64,000 bases of DNA from Apostichopus japonicus (taxonomy: Eukaryota; Echinodermata; Holothuroidea; Aspidochirotida; Stichopodidae), in contig NC_092572.1 of the NCBI RefSeq assembly GCF_037975245.1, forward strand, positions 6,465,501-6,529,500, written 5' to 3'. Both the position numbers and the translations under genes were made by a program. Below the pieces are notes generated by a model that ran no database searches, was not told the origin of the DNA, and was given only the letters and a program-made list of their open reading frames with translations. Of this stretch, positions 26,101-36,062 are shown one piece after another (within the stretch, counting starts at the first letter, position 1; the number at the start of each line of letters is the position of its first letter).

Positions 26101-27939
26101 ATATTTTATACAACACCTAATTGTTTTCTGGTCATTTGATTGGTCAATTGGTCGTTGACTGCATGCAAAATTCACTCTATTCCACTCTATGAAATAGAAC
26201 AATGGGTTACACTTTTCGGGTAGCACTTTTTTCAATGGTCAGAGAGCAGAGAAACCTGTCTGTTCCAAAAAAATATGGTGCATTGAGTGCATTTTACCCA
26301 TCTTAATATAAAATGTTGTATTAAGTAAATAATGAATGGTTTCCATTCGTGCAATAGTGCAAATGTCTCATTCGTTGAAAAATGTAGTTTGTTCCATTCA
26401 ACTTGGCGCAGCTGAGTTGAATGAAACAAAAACATCTTTCAAGTCATGAAACATTTGCACTATTGCACTCATAACCATTAATTATTTGTATAATATATTA
26501 TAGTTTGTGGAATATGAAACCTTATAACACCACGTAAACTGATATTGTATGAGATTTTGTGGTAGAAATTGCAATGTTCTTTGTATTGATAGTATATTGA
26601 ATAAAAGAGGAATTTAACCTTTATTTAAACCTGCTGAATTGTTAAAATATGTGCGGTATTAATCCACATGCATAGTATATCAGATACGAAGAATGCAATT
26701 TCAATCGACAGTTGAACAAAAAGTAAAATTTATTTAATATTTCTAGGGGAAACACCATTTGGAGGTCTAACATGTGCTGAGATCGAAAACAAACTGAGAA
26801 GTACGGACACTTTGGAACAACCAATGGCATGTGCAGGAGGAATGCAAGTATAATTTCTTGTCGTGCGATAAAAGAGAATATAAGAAATGTCTTAAAGGGA
26901 GGTGACTCCCCTCTCCAATAAAACTGTTATGTGACAATTAACTTGAAACTATATCAAAAGGCATACAAACCATGTACAGCGCTAACATAAATATGCATAA
27001 ATAAAAGGGAAGTACATTTATCAGCAAAACCTATATGACAAAGAAGATCATGTATGATCTTTTATGTTTAGAAGTAAATATAAAGTATTTTAGTGGACAT
27101 TTTTCTCTTTCTTTAAAATTGGTGCTATGTTATCGATGTGGAATCCAACAATAGACAAACGACCATCTTTCGAGAGTCTACAGATGACTCTTCAAGGTTA
27201 TTTGAATGATATGAGACAAGTAAGATTGATATTAATGTTATCATTACACATACAAGTTGAATTCCTATAATTAAACTTGAGAATAAAATCACTTTATGAT
27301 TCGTAAAATGTTGACGAAATTGGGCAGTTCCCATCAATATCGTTTACTTAAGTAAACACAAATTCAAGCATTTTGGCTAACACATGCATGAGAGAATTTT
27401 TGGTAATTTTAGAAATTGAAGGAAACTGAAATTTAGGAGTACTACTATCATTACTTTGAAGTATATATTATAACAGTACTGATAAATTCGTTTACATAAA
27501 AACGGATCGATTAACTTAATAGTTGTTACGTTATATCCACACAAAGTGTACATTGGAAAGAAAAGCTAAACTCAAGGTTTCATAAGCTTTTGCTAAGATC
27601 ATGACATTTTATAAATGCATGCCAAAATGGATGGAAAAATAACGATCAAGCAAATGGTGTCTGTTGTTCATACTATGAACTTCCATATCTCTCTCTCTTT
27701 CTCTCTATGGTCACCGTGACCATGAGTACAAATTTGGCCATTTGAGTTTAAATGTTTAGGTTTTTCATATTAATATTACAACCTGTAGGTAAAAGACTCA
27801 ACATTTACCCGAGATGTTCTCTTTTTGGTTTTCATATTTGTTCTAGTCATGTAACTGTGATGCTGCTGATGAAGAACAGAGCTATTTCACTTTAAACAAA
27901 TATCAGATAGATGATGATTACACTGAGCACAAGCCGTGA
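17058..27939 (+). CDS. Gene B: Ig x3 - TM - tyrosine pseudokinase receptor (possibly pseudogenised)
   Basis: Joined exons: 17058-17136, 17221-17541, 18022-18294, 19825-20145, 22189-22284, 23078-23239, 23733-23914, about 24341-24452, 24673-24840, 25304-25423, 25907-26018, 26747-26847, 27094-27219, 27847-27939. Phases agree at every junction if one extra A at 24771-24776 is ignored; the sum is then about 754 codons plus stop. Order: signal peptide, V-like Ig, two more Ig domains, TM helix, juxtamembrane region, kinase N- and C-lobe, tail. The layout resembles FGFR-type receptor tyrosine kinases. The beta-3 Lys is kept (VIAKS) but HRD, the catalytic-loop Asn, DFG and APE are replaced, so phosphotransfer is unlikely. 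An in-frame TAA at 24359-24361 and the frameshift argue that this copy is a pseudogene, or that the assembly has errors here. Role as a surface receptor is inferred from domains only. Confidence 0.8.
17221..17541 (+). CDS. Gene B exon 2: Ig V-like domain 1
   Basis: 321 nt, phase 1-1, between CTTTTTATAG and GTTTGTAAG. Complete Ig core: the first Cys in ITCSF, Trp in YIIWFKNG, then a D-A-G-E-Y-Y-C motif for the F strand and a terminal strand YWKINVQ. One domain per phase-1 exon is classic for Ig-superfamily receptors. Confidence 0.85.
18022..18294 (+). CDS. Gene B exon 3: Ig-like domain 2
   Basis: 273 nt, phase 1-1, acceptor TGTTCTTAG, donor GTAAGTAG. Cys in SAQCCVTF, Trp in KYLWSLG and Cys in LLVCTIQN form a C2-type core with an extra Cys (VTCSN). 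At least four N-glycosylation sequons (NET, NVT, NVS, NSS) support extracellular exposure. Confidence 0.8.
19825..20145 (+). CDS. Gene B exon 4: Ig-like domain 3
   Basis: 321 nt, phase 1-1, acceptor TTTTTCCTAACAG, donor GTAACG. Starts V-P-P as C2 domains often do. Cys in NFTCYAED, Trp in [10 protein letters not shown] and Cys in VICTVGMY. There is an additional CDRKTC pair after the Trp. Six sequons (NVT, NGT, NFT, NIS, NAS, NWS). Confidence 0.85.
20347..20990 (+). repeat. Recent tandem duplication in intron (unit ~303-340 bp)
   Basis: GCTACGTTACATAAAGTCGG starts at 20347 and again at 20650. The two copies are nearly identical through ATTGTGGATGATCATGATTT. The second copy carries about 37 extra bases (20900-20940) that the first lacks. 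Confidence 0.9.
21330..21890 (+). mobile_element. CR1-like LINE 3' remnant
   Basis: Decayed but readable polymerase C-terminus: a [14 protein letters not shown]-like stretch (about 21345-21385), a relic of FTGFPYF...[13 protein letters not shown] (about 21495-21560), and the characteristic terminal TTGGCGCTATATAAATGTT followed by TGATTGAT microrepeats at 21855-21885. Many stops and shifts. It lies within the intron before the TM exon of gene B. Confidence 0.8.
22189..22284 (+). CDS. Gene B exon 5: transmembrane helix
   Basis: 96 nt, phase 1-1, acceptor TTTTTCTAAAG, donor GTAAGT. Encodes GPSNN and then about 21 hydrophobic residues ([20 protein letters not shown]), ending IIWNKLC at the cytoplasmic side. 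No other frame makes sense. Confidence 0.8.
23078..23239 (+). CDS. Gene B exon 6: juxtamembrane region
   Basis: 162 nt, phase 1-1, acceptor TTTATCATAG, donor GTAATC. The start was chosen because it alone keeps the phase from the TM exon. Polar segment with a [14 protein letters not shown] stretch; the tyrosine could be a docking site, but no clear consensus is seen. Confidence 0.65.
23733..23914 (+). CDS. Gene B exon 7: kinase N-lobe beta-1 to beta-3
   Basis: 182 nt, phase 1 in, 0 out, acceptor TTAACTACAG, donor GTAACG. After a basic linker it reads [19 protein letters not shown], a glycine-rich loop whose third Gly is Thr, and then TKVIAKSVQ, which keeps the beta-3 ATP-binding Lys. FGFR-like spacing. 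Confidence 0.8.
24341..24452 (+). pseudogene. Gene B exon 8: kinase alpha-C/beta-4, with in-frame stop
   Basis: Clear kinase match in one frame: [20 protein letters not shown] followed by [10 protein letters not shown], the alpha-C to beta-5 region. Upstream in the same frame E-N-A-C-M-K then TAA (24359-24361) sits where FGFR-type kinases have Asp. The only nearby AG lies two bases downstream of the frame-correct start; 'gtaaa' stands where 'gtaag' is needed, so the acceptor looks mutated. The end phase (1) fits exon 9. The residue aligned with the alpha-C Glu appears to be Leu. Confidence 0.65.
24673..24840 (+). pseudogene. Gene B exon 9: kinase hinge to alpha-E, with frameshift
   Basis: Acceptor TTCTTTTCCAG, donor GTAAGAG. 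Starts [17 protein letters not shown], the hinge. After SNYEK the frame changes at a run of six A (24771-24776) and continues as [20 protein letters not shown], the alpha-E helix. With five A the exon is open and its phases (1 in, 0 out) match both neighbours, so this is a single-base insertion or a homopolymer sequencing error. Confidence 0.75.
25304..25423 (+). CDS. Gene B exon 10: catalytic loop and DFG region, degenerate
   Basis: 120 nt, phase 0-0, acceptor ACTGAAAG, donor GTACTT. Reads [13 protein letters not shown] where active tyrosine kinases have H-R-D-L-A-A-R-N-x-L-L. The catalytic Asp is Gly (25316-25318) and the Mg-binding Asn is Lys (25331-25333). Then CKLYDFW, with DFG changed to DFW (Trp 25376-25378). 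The exon is otherwise fully open. Confidence 0.85.
25495..25740 (+). repeat. Tandem ~125-bp intron repeat (2 copies)
   Basis: GTGAAAATGAACTTACGA and GTTTGTAGGCAATTG recur at a spacing of about 125 bp. Homologous copies lie at 1-170 upstream of the paralogous gene A exon, so the duplication predates the A/B split. Confidence 0.8.
25907..26018 (+). CDS. Gene B exon 11: kinase APE segment (DPE) and alpha-F
   Basis: 112 nt with the same boundaries as gene A 321-432. Differs in WLDPE (Asp 25931-25933) for WLAPE and WEIFS for WEIYS. The alpha-F Asp in KSDVWSFG is kept. Confidence 0.85.
26747..26847 (+). CDS. Gene B exon 12: kinase alpha-G region
   Basis: 101 nt, phase 1 in, 0 out, TTCTAG to GTATAAT. 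Encodes [17 protein letters not shown] and [12 protein letters not shown], as in gene A 1163-1263. Confidence 0.8.
27094..27219 (+). CDS. Gene B exon 13: last kinase helices
   Basis: 126 nt, phase 0-0, from GTATTTTAG to donor GTAAGA. Contains the [16 protein letters not shown] motif. The alternative acceptor used as AG in gene A's copy (1551-1552) is AA here (27115-27116), which favours the upstream acceptor or marks a splice lesion. Confidence 0.65.
27847..27939 (+). CDS. Gene B exon 14: C-terminal tail and stop
   Basis: Acceptor ATTTGTTCTAG; 30 codons and TGA, phase 0. [11 protein letters not shown], then SYFTLNKY and DDDYTEHKP at the very end. The acidic context and a Y-F-T-L motif are suited to SH2 or sorting contacts (inference). 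No counterpart was found at the end of gene A. Confidence 0.7.
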   Translation, partial: SCNCDAADEEQSYFTLNKYQIDDDYTEHKP

Positions 27940-28117
27940 CGTTATTCTGGGATTTTGTCACGAAAGAAGAGAGCTTTGTATTTTTAAATAATTGATAAAC
28001 AGTAGTAATGTTAAGCTGCATATATAAAATTATGGATGCGATTAATTATACTTTTAGGTCCTTCTTTCAATCTTATCACTGGACTTAAATCAATCTTACT
28101 TTATATCTACCAAACAA

Positions 28118-28123
28118 AATAAA
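28118..28123 (+). promoter_or_regulatory. Candidate poly(A) signal of gene B
   Basis: AATAAA about 180 bases after the gene B stop codon. Confidence 0.35.
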
Positions 28124-28129
28124 AACATG

Positions 28130-31100
28130 CCTTTTCCCGTATACCTAACTATACATTGGAATATTTTAGCACTGCGCCCTAGCTCCCTGAGCACCGCCAA
28201 TTCACTCCTCCTTTCGTATCTTCCCAAAGGAAAATGCGGTTCTCATCCAACCCGCACCAGGGTAGGGAAGAGTGGGCAGGTCATTAAAAAAAAACATGTG
28301 AGTTTCGCCAATAGTCAGAGAACCTCGTCAACTGGTACGAAGGTGTAGTGAGTGAGGTATTATGTGCAACACCGAATATCTACGAATTATCGCAAAGTGT
28401 AGTAGATATAATAATAAGACCAAGACCCGTCGAATCACCCTTGCATATACCAAAGGAACCCATGCAATGAGTTCCTAGGAAGATACCTGGCCTCTAAGAT
28501 TGAGTGCTCGTATGCTTTGTCCCCGTGCATCGTGGGGTTGAATCAGATGTGCCAAACATCTTGATACAGTATCCTTAGAAGCTGGTGATTGAGGTGCGGC
28601 TGGGAGTATGAGTATGTAATGTTTAGTCCTCTCGATGTACCATAGAAGTGCTGTAATTGTGCACCATAGACCGTCCTTCCTTATATTTTGGAATAGAAAA
28701 CGTCCCCACACACGAAGTCCAAAGACTGGTTCTTTGGCAAGAATGAAGTTTCGGGAATCAGACGAACCCTGGGCATCAAATCGCATGTGACCCTCCGCAA
28801 CGAAGATCGCATGGGACTGGCCGGTGCTGCTGTTAGTAATAACACGGTCTTGTTCGTAATGTGACGTAAACTAAACCTCACGCTGAAATGTTTCAAGAGA
28901 TTATAATAATCATAAAATACATAAAATAAAATAAGAATAATCTCATTGAGCTAGACATGAACCATTGAGGAAAATCAAAACTATTTTATTGTATAGAAAA
29001 CTAATCTAGTAAGACTTCTTTAGACTATGACATATTTAAGATATGCATTAAATAAGACTGTATTGTACCTGTATTCAAGATACATGGGACATCCTTTTCC
29101 TAAGGAAATTTGGTTAAAAAACTATTGATAGGATATGTATTTTCGGTTTGATATCTATAAAAAGGGATTTTTGCTGTAGGAACAAGACTTGTATAAAAGT
29201 GCACAGTCCTTACATTGATGTTAATCGTGAGTTGTTTTACTATGATCATCAGAAGCAATTATGATATAATATATTCATAATATAATGAAATACATGATCT
29301 AAAGTTAGACAGTTTATGTTTATTTCTATCATTGTCCAGCAGCTCCAATAAGCGCTATAGCATATTATTCTATTATATATTATCAAGACACGGTCTCATC
29401 TTGGATTAAATTTAATAGTAAATCATTTACTAAGATATTACCAGAAGTTTTACATGCTGAAAACATGAAAGGATCAATATGACGAATATTATTTGTAGAA
29501 CAAACATTCTATTTTACTCTGTTCATGCTTACCATGACAATTACTTTTAAAAATCTTTAGTAACGCAAAATCTGCTTAATATGGTATGCAAGTGGTTGAC
29601 AAAAAGGTGAAATTTAATTAGCATTGTCAATATTATTTTCATCAATGATTCTGCATTACGTAGGTACATGTACATATGTTGTCTAATTTAATACATGAAA
29701 CCCTCAAGTCAATCGTTACTTTTGAATGACAAAGTAATAAGCGACGTAAGAGATTTATTTCCAAGTAAGACAGATTAATACATGTTTCGAATATTTACAG
29801 GACCTATTTGCCACAAAATACCGATATTAATTTATTTCTCATTTTTTTTAACGGTTAAAACTCGTGCCCGCTAGATACCTTCTTCATTTCTTACTGTACA
29901 GTGCAGCTTTTGACCCAAAAAAAAACCTCACAATAAACCTCGTTTAAAACATTAACTGAATAAAACGGTGTATTTTTGCATTTTTAAAAATCTACTTTGT
30001 AACGATATCCCTATTTCCCAGGTCTTATTTCATTTTAAGCAAATAAATATTTTTTTTGCATTTAAAGTTCGATTAACACGGTGCTCCAAATAAAAAAGGG
30101 ACTCATATTATTGTACATGGGTCTTTCCTAGAACCAGTGCTTTAGGGGGTGGGTAATGGGATGAATAATACACGACACCCCTGGTACCAGCATAACTTAC
30201 TTAGTAAGCAGTAGAGCTGGGAGAAGTAGAACTCCTATGCAGAAAACCAGATGCTTGCCGGGACGTTACAGTACCATATCAGACTGAGAAAATAACCACT
30301 TGGTGTCAAATCCCTCCATGATAAAACCGTCCTGCGTGTGCAGAGATTCCTTCTAAAGTGAAAAATAAAGACCTTACACAGAATGCAACTACATATGCTT
30401 TTGGACATATTTGCCATTATCTTATATATAAATATTTGCATTTATGAGGGAAGATCTATCCATGAAAGAAAATAGAGCCAACAGGAACTACATGCATTAT
30501 TTATATATAATCTCATCAGCTGGAAACTTTGTAACATTGGTACATGGAATCAAATTTAAATGCCATATCGTTGAATAAGAAAGATACTTGAAAACGATTC
30601 CGATCTGTGGACGGGTAGCATACAAGTGTGATGCAATCCTTGTAACAGTTCTGTTGATAATACGAAATTAAAGAAAAGATATTGGCACAGAAATGATTTT
30701 TAGTTATTTTCCTTACTTATTTCTTTCATTACCCAAATAGATTGCGGGTGTGGCGTAGGGAAGGCGGAAGTGATTGTTATTGAAAGGAGTGAATCATGTT
30801 GTTATAATGTTGTTATAATTTTGTTAGGTGTGTAAGGGTTTCCATGTTTCAGCCTGTCAGCAAGGACAAGCCCTATATTTTTGCACGCGATCCACATGAA
30901 AACTGAGTAAGCAAAATGCAATGGAAACCACGTCAAGTCATTACATACGATTTTGAAGAAATTATATGGTTAATTGCAGTATATGCCATCCAAAGCAAGA
31001 ACAGAGAGTATCATCATTGTGTTGGGTAAAACTGTGCTCAACATTTGATTCTTGAGGCCCTGCAACCTTTGCATATTTGCCCAACAACAGAAAAATGTCA

Positions 31101-31269
31101 TTGACTACATTCAATGGTTAAGCATCCTGTCCATACGAAGTATAACATTTGTATCCAATAAGTTAATGAAGTATTGCACGTTTTTGTAGCTTTTAGGTTA
31201 AGTATCGCCCACCATTAGCAATGAATTTAATCCAATGAAGAAAATATAAAGGGACCACCACTTGGTGTA
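28130..31269. other. Intergenic; GC-richer patch at 28.13-28.9 kb
   Basis: 28130-28900 is less AT-rich than its surroundings and has overlapping open frames on both strands (28127-28348 plus, 28475-28896 minus) with no recognised domain. It may be old transposon sequence. 28900-31270 is AT-rich with nothing supportable. Confidence 0.35.
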
Positions 31270-32630
31270 TTGTGTAAAATATCAACTAGACTTATTTTAC
31301 TGTTTATGAAATTTAATGTTCACAAGCTACTTTGTACCATATGGAATATCGCGTGCCTTTTATGGACCTATCTTGATAGACATGGATATTCGGCAAGTCG
31401 AGGTGTCGGTATCCACTTTAATACCCGATTAACCTTCACAGTTGTCGAAGAAGAACTTATTTCCCTAGGTAGATGTATAATACTCGATGTCCAAATGAAC
31501 ATTGTATATACACTATTGCTTGTATTTTTGCTCCCAGGATTGATACTTCAGGATTTCATTGACATACCCGATGCCATAAATATATTCCAGAGTGTTGCCA
31601 TTATCTTTTGAGGAGCTATAAATGTTGTTTTCATCCTAGCGCTGGACAAAGAAAGATGGCAATCCGAGAACTAATGTCAAGACTATACATAAATGCTTTC
31701 ACTTGATGATTATGCATGACCTTGGTGATATCTGGAGGGAACGGAACCATTTCGTTTAAAATAATCCCTGGAGATATAATGTTACACCAGGTAGTAACTA
31801 AGTATTTGCTCATCTCAAGACATGTTAGTTTGGCAATTACAGATGATCTCCTTCCCCCGGGTTTTCTTTATACCATTCATTGATTTGTCTATCAATGTCC
31901 ACCCAAGTAGTTAGTAAAGGTCCATGTTACTGTAAATTTAACAATTCTCTGTTGAATGACTCGGAGATTATTTCTCTAATTAATGAGCTTATATCCGTAA
32001 TGAACGAGAGAAGAACACTTTGCATGACACTGTCGTTCTGTGGGAAATATTGATGTTTAATATTTGTTGAACTAGTATGAGATTCGCAAAAAGAAATAGA
32101 TAGAGAGAGGCGATCTAAAAAGCATGAACGCATTCAGAAAACAGCAACAGCAACTATATAGCGAAGGGTCCGCAAGCGCAAGCTCAGAACGAACTTCTGT
32201 TATGTTATGATTATAAGCCAAGAGGCACCATCATTACATCCCGTGCAAGGTGAGTGGCGGAAGGAGATATTAATTTCTAATATATATATTTTTAAATCTA
32301 GAAAAAAAATAAGTCACTGAATGGAATGCTAGAAGTTTAGGAGAGCAATTTTATATACGTCAACAGACAAGAATGGTATTCTCGACGTTCTATACCTTAC
32401 AGGGATGCAATCCGGATCCTTTTTTGCCGAAGGCTACCAGACCAGAATATTAACGATATCAATTTACAGTCCTGTGAAGGCAAACTTCTCTTAGATGAAT
32501 GCTACCAAGCTCTAACGGCAATAAGTATAGACAAAGTTCTAGTCAGTAACGCTCTCTTCGTTGCCGTTTATAAGACTTTTAAGAATTCAATAGGGTAGCT
32601 GGTATTAGAATCGCTAAATTGCGGGTATCT
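31270..32630 (+). mobile_element. Tx1/L1-like LINE, endonuclease to linker part
   Basis: The frame at 31340-31600 has GYSASRGVGIHFNTRLTFTV and GRCIILDVQ, matching the apurinic endonuclease of L1/Tx1 LINEs. It continues with DLGDIWRERN (about 31720), CKFNNSLLNDSEIISLINE (about 31930), SRARWVAEGD (about 32240) and SCEGKLLLDECYQAL (about 32470), all in the order found in such LINEs, with frameshifts and stops. The sequence resumes at 36063 after an insertion. Confidence 0.8.
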
Positions 32631-33090
32631 TAAATAGTCAGGTGGCTTTGCAACTTTAACGTTACCGGCTGGACAAAAGTACCAAATATGGCATGGAGTG
32701 TCTTTTAGACCTATCTATCGATTTTATCCGTAGAACCTACTTAATCGGCTCTGATTTTTCAAGATGGCGGCCAAAATTCAAAATGGCCGCCAGAAAAGGA
32801 AAATGTCAAATATATGGCTGTAAAAATCAGAAATGAACAAATGAGTGGTCAATTCAGGTGTTTCCTAGGTTCTCTGAGACAGATGATGGTCATGGCATGT
32901 TGCTTGGGCAACCCATTTCCAAGATGGCGTCCAAAATCTAAGATGGCCGCCAGAAAAAAAGGAAATGTCATATATCTGGCTGTAAATATCAGAATTGAAC
33001 AAATGCGGTGTCAATTCTGTTGTTTCCGCGGTTACTGAAACAGATGATGGTCATGACACGTTGCTTGGGTCACCCATTCCCAAGATAGTG
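32631..33090 (+). repeat. Left terminal inverted repeat with internal ~165-bp repeats
   Basis: Contains two successive units of AAGATGG(C)...GCCGCCAGAAA...GAACAAATG...CAGATGATGGTCATG. The right arm (35697-36062) has one full unit plus three AAGATGGCGGC copies. Confidence 0.8.
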
Positions 33091-33128
33091 ACCAATATAA
33101 CAGAAAATTCACTTGTTGTCACTGTTAA

Positions 33129-33669
33129 AGGTCAGTGGAAGTGAAGACTTGATTTTGAAGATTCTGATTCCTTCTGATTAGTATTGAAAATCCAACGACC
33201 AGACTGACTTTTAGTCGATACAGTGTAAAAATTAGACAGATTTACTATTACGTAATGTTTTTGTGACGTCGAGGGGGAAGCAAAGAATAATGCAAAATTT
33301 ACATTTTCAAAACTCTGCCGCTTAAAAACGGCGAATCCGATTTGAATGAAAAGTTACAGAATTTTGAAGAATATATAGATGCAAGAATTCATTGACTTTG
33401 AAGAAAACATTAACTTGAACTTTTCACCTATGAAGGAAGAAAAAGCAGCAATTACTGTGTACACTCAATAGCGACATTCATTTCGTCCCCTCTTGACGTC
33501 AACGGACCCGGATATTTAATTTAGGTAACACAAAAACGAAATGAGTTTGAAACTCAAAATTCGATATTTGGGGTTATGAAATACACTCTTTTCATCTACG
33601 TTAGTTTCAAATCAATCCGCTGCACTTAAAGTGACCTTTAAAAATGTAAATTTACACTTCCACTGACCT
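33129..33669. mobile_element. 541-bp palindromic MITE flanked by TTAA
   Basis: Begins AGGTCAGTGGAAGTG and ends CACTTCCACTGACCT, with TTAA on both sides (33125-33128 and 33670-33673). Inverted similarity continues inward (GACGTCGAGGGGGAAG against CCCCTCTTGACGTC). TTAA duplication is the signature of piggyBac-type insertion; the family assignment is inference. Confidence 0.75.
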
Positions 33670-33779
33670 TTAAGTACATACTGGAATTATTCGGGAATTC
33701 TGTCTACAATGTTTCAATACGATGTATCTTTACCAGACAGTTCACAGTCGATGTACACTATTTGGATGAACATGTGCAT

Positions 33780-35290
33780 CGACAAAGAGATGTGCAAGGC
33801 CTCTGGCCCATCCTCCTCTTTGATTCTGCGAAGTGAGTCACCAATCTGAGTAAACACCCCGAAGGGCGTGTCGCCTTTGGCCGGTTATTGGAAAAGGATC
33901 CGGGCCAGTGGTGGCGAAAGAGAAACCCACCCAGAACCTAACAAGAAAGGGAAACGAAGGATTCTCAAACTCAACGAAAACACCTTTCAAAGGAGAGAGC
34001 ACAGTTTAGATGGTAGGTGGACCAAACCAATCCCACCGCTCAAGGGGGTCTTTTACAGAACGGTCCTTTTGACAAGGTTTGGTTTGCGCTTTCCCCAAAT
34101 GAAATAAAAAAAGGATCCTCTCCAATCTCACTTAGATGCGGTGCAGCGATCACGGTACCACCGTACCGTACTGTAACCTTCCCATGGAGGGAGAGCCACC
34201 TCCGACTGAATGTGTCGAGCCTTGCCTCCACCTGATCAGCCTTCTCGGCCAAAGCGGTGGCCTCCGGGGCACCATAACCTAGCCAGATGCCATTTACCCT
34301 GATCATGACATCAGACCAGTTAGCATCGAATGGGAGGGATTGGCCGCGCCAACCTCCTTAACGCAGCCTTTTGGTCTTGGACCTGTTAAATCTGGCACCA
34401 GTAACCTCTTGGAAGGTGGCCAAAATCTTCGATAAAGACTTGAAGGAGGCAAGGTCCTACACAATACCAGTGACGTCATCGGCATATTGCACGCTTGTAA
34501 CTCGAGCCCCACCCGGTAAATTGAAGGGTTGAAAACCCAAGCATCTGTCCAGCGAGGTACTCACATTTCGCTGAAGAGAACATGCAACAACGGGGAGAGG
34601 GGACCACCCTGACGGACTCCCCTTCGAACCGGGAAGGGACCAGAAGTTAATCCGTTAACATTGACCATGCTCGAGACGTTCTTATATAGTAACGAGACCC
34701 AACGAATAAACACTAAATTCAATCCGAAGTACTCTAAGATTCTGAACAGAAAGTCGTGGTCTACCATGGCAAAGGCCTTCTCCTGGTCCAAGCAGACCAG
34801 TGCTAGTCTCTCTTCAACCAGAGGTTATGTTGAATACACTTGCCTCGCACAGCACAAGTCTGGAGAGGACCTACAATATTCGATTTCCTAATGCTTTGGC
34901 CAGGAAATTGTAGTCCACAGTTGACATCGTTATTGGACGCCTATTCGGGTCCAAAGTGTCTCCCGACTTTGGGAGGAGAACAATATTTCCAACCCGCTGT
35001 GTTTGGCTTATGTAATTCAACTGGAAAGAGGTAGCTAACACGTCTCTCAAGTCCCCACCGAGAACCTTCCAGAAGGTCCTATAGAACTCAGCAGGGAGGC
35101 CATCGGGACCGGGGGACTTACCTTTCTTCATCGCTGGTACCGCTGTCCAGAACTCACCAACGGAGTGATTTGAACCCAAGCTATCGTTCTTACTCGGGGG
35201 GGGGGTGGGCTTGTCTATACCAGACAACAAGTCTTCCTGGAGATCCTCGCTAACAGCAGCCCTGGAGTACAGGCTCGAAAAAACGACCTA
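33780..35290 (-). mobile_element. Tx1-like LINE reverse transcriptase fragment (decayed)
   Basis: On the minus strand, in order: KKGKSPGPDGLPAEFYRTFW and VGNIVLLPKSGD (35100-34960), then DQEKAFAMVDHDFLF, PFPVRRGVRQGGPLSPLLHV (34790-34570), the catalytic QYADDVTGIV (about 34490-34460), then FSRRWLSLHGKV (about 34200). Several frameshifts separate the pieces. No endonuclease. The fragment lies wholly inside the inverted-repeat element. Confidence 0.9.
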
Positions 35291-35696
35291 AATACCTCAG
35301 ATGACTAGTGAGCTGACTTGTGTTGTTCGCAGAATTGACGTTGTGTTTATGAAGGGTGCACAATTGTACTAAATCCCCCAATGAGTCGGTATTCACATCT
35401 GGTTGGTTTTCCCTCAAGTTACCCTATTATATAGTTGACTCAATGTAATCAGTCTTACATGACACTTGTAACTCCCATATTATAACGGGCTTTGCGACAG
35501 TGTCTATCCACGGTTCGATCACACCTAAAAATTCCCAAATAAGTCCTAAGTGGCTTCCTGAGCCAAAGTGACACAATCAGAATACCAGTCAAAACATATA
35601 GTCAAGGTGCTAGCCCGGTTTCATTTACACGTTTGAGGACGAAAGGTTTGATGGTCCCGATCAGTAAAGGACACAGAGGGTCTGGGGAATGAATAT

Positions 35697-36062
35697 ATAT
35701 GAAATTTCCAGGCGGCCATCTTAGATTCTGGCCGATATCTTGGAAATGGGTTGCCCAAGCAATATGCCATGACCATCATCTGTTTCAGTGAACCTCGGAA
35801 ACACCTGAAATGACCCCTCATTTGTTCATCTTCAATTTTTACAGCCAGATATATAACATTTCCTTTTTTTTCTGGCGGCCATCTTGGTTTTTTGCCGCCA
35901 TCTTGGTTTTTTGCCGCCATCTTGGAAAATCGGAGCCGATCAAGTGGGTTCCACGGATAAAATCAACAGATAGGTCAAAAGGAAGCTCCATGCCAAATTT
36001 GGTACTTTTGTCCGGCCGGTAACGTTAATCCTAAATATTGTTTCTAAGCCACCTGACTAAAA
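35697..36062 (-). repeat. Right terminal inverted repeat
   Basis: Reverse complement of the left arm. The TGCCGCCATCTTGG motif occurs three times in a row at about 35875-35925. Confidence 0.85.

Larger units (their letters stand above)
32631..36062. mobile_element. 3.4-kb inverted-repeat element inserted in the LINE
   Basis: Long terminal inverted repeats (about 32631-32960 and 35697-36062). Outer ends are TAAATAGTCAGGTGGCTT and, on the other strand, TTTTAGTCAGGTGGCTTA. Both then have AACGTTACCGG and GGACAAAAGTACCAAAT, and repeated AAGATGGCGGCC motifs. The 7-bp GGTATCT occurs immediately outside both ends (32624-32630 and 36063-36069) and reads as a target-site duplication. No transposase was found, so it is non-autonomous. 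It carries a LINE fragment and a MITE. Confidence 0.85.

Noticed and set aside
28475-28896. Overlapping minus-strand frames of 103 and 71 codons
   Set aside because: Two frames overlap in a GC-richer patch; neither matches a family I know. Likely degraded repeat.
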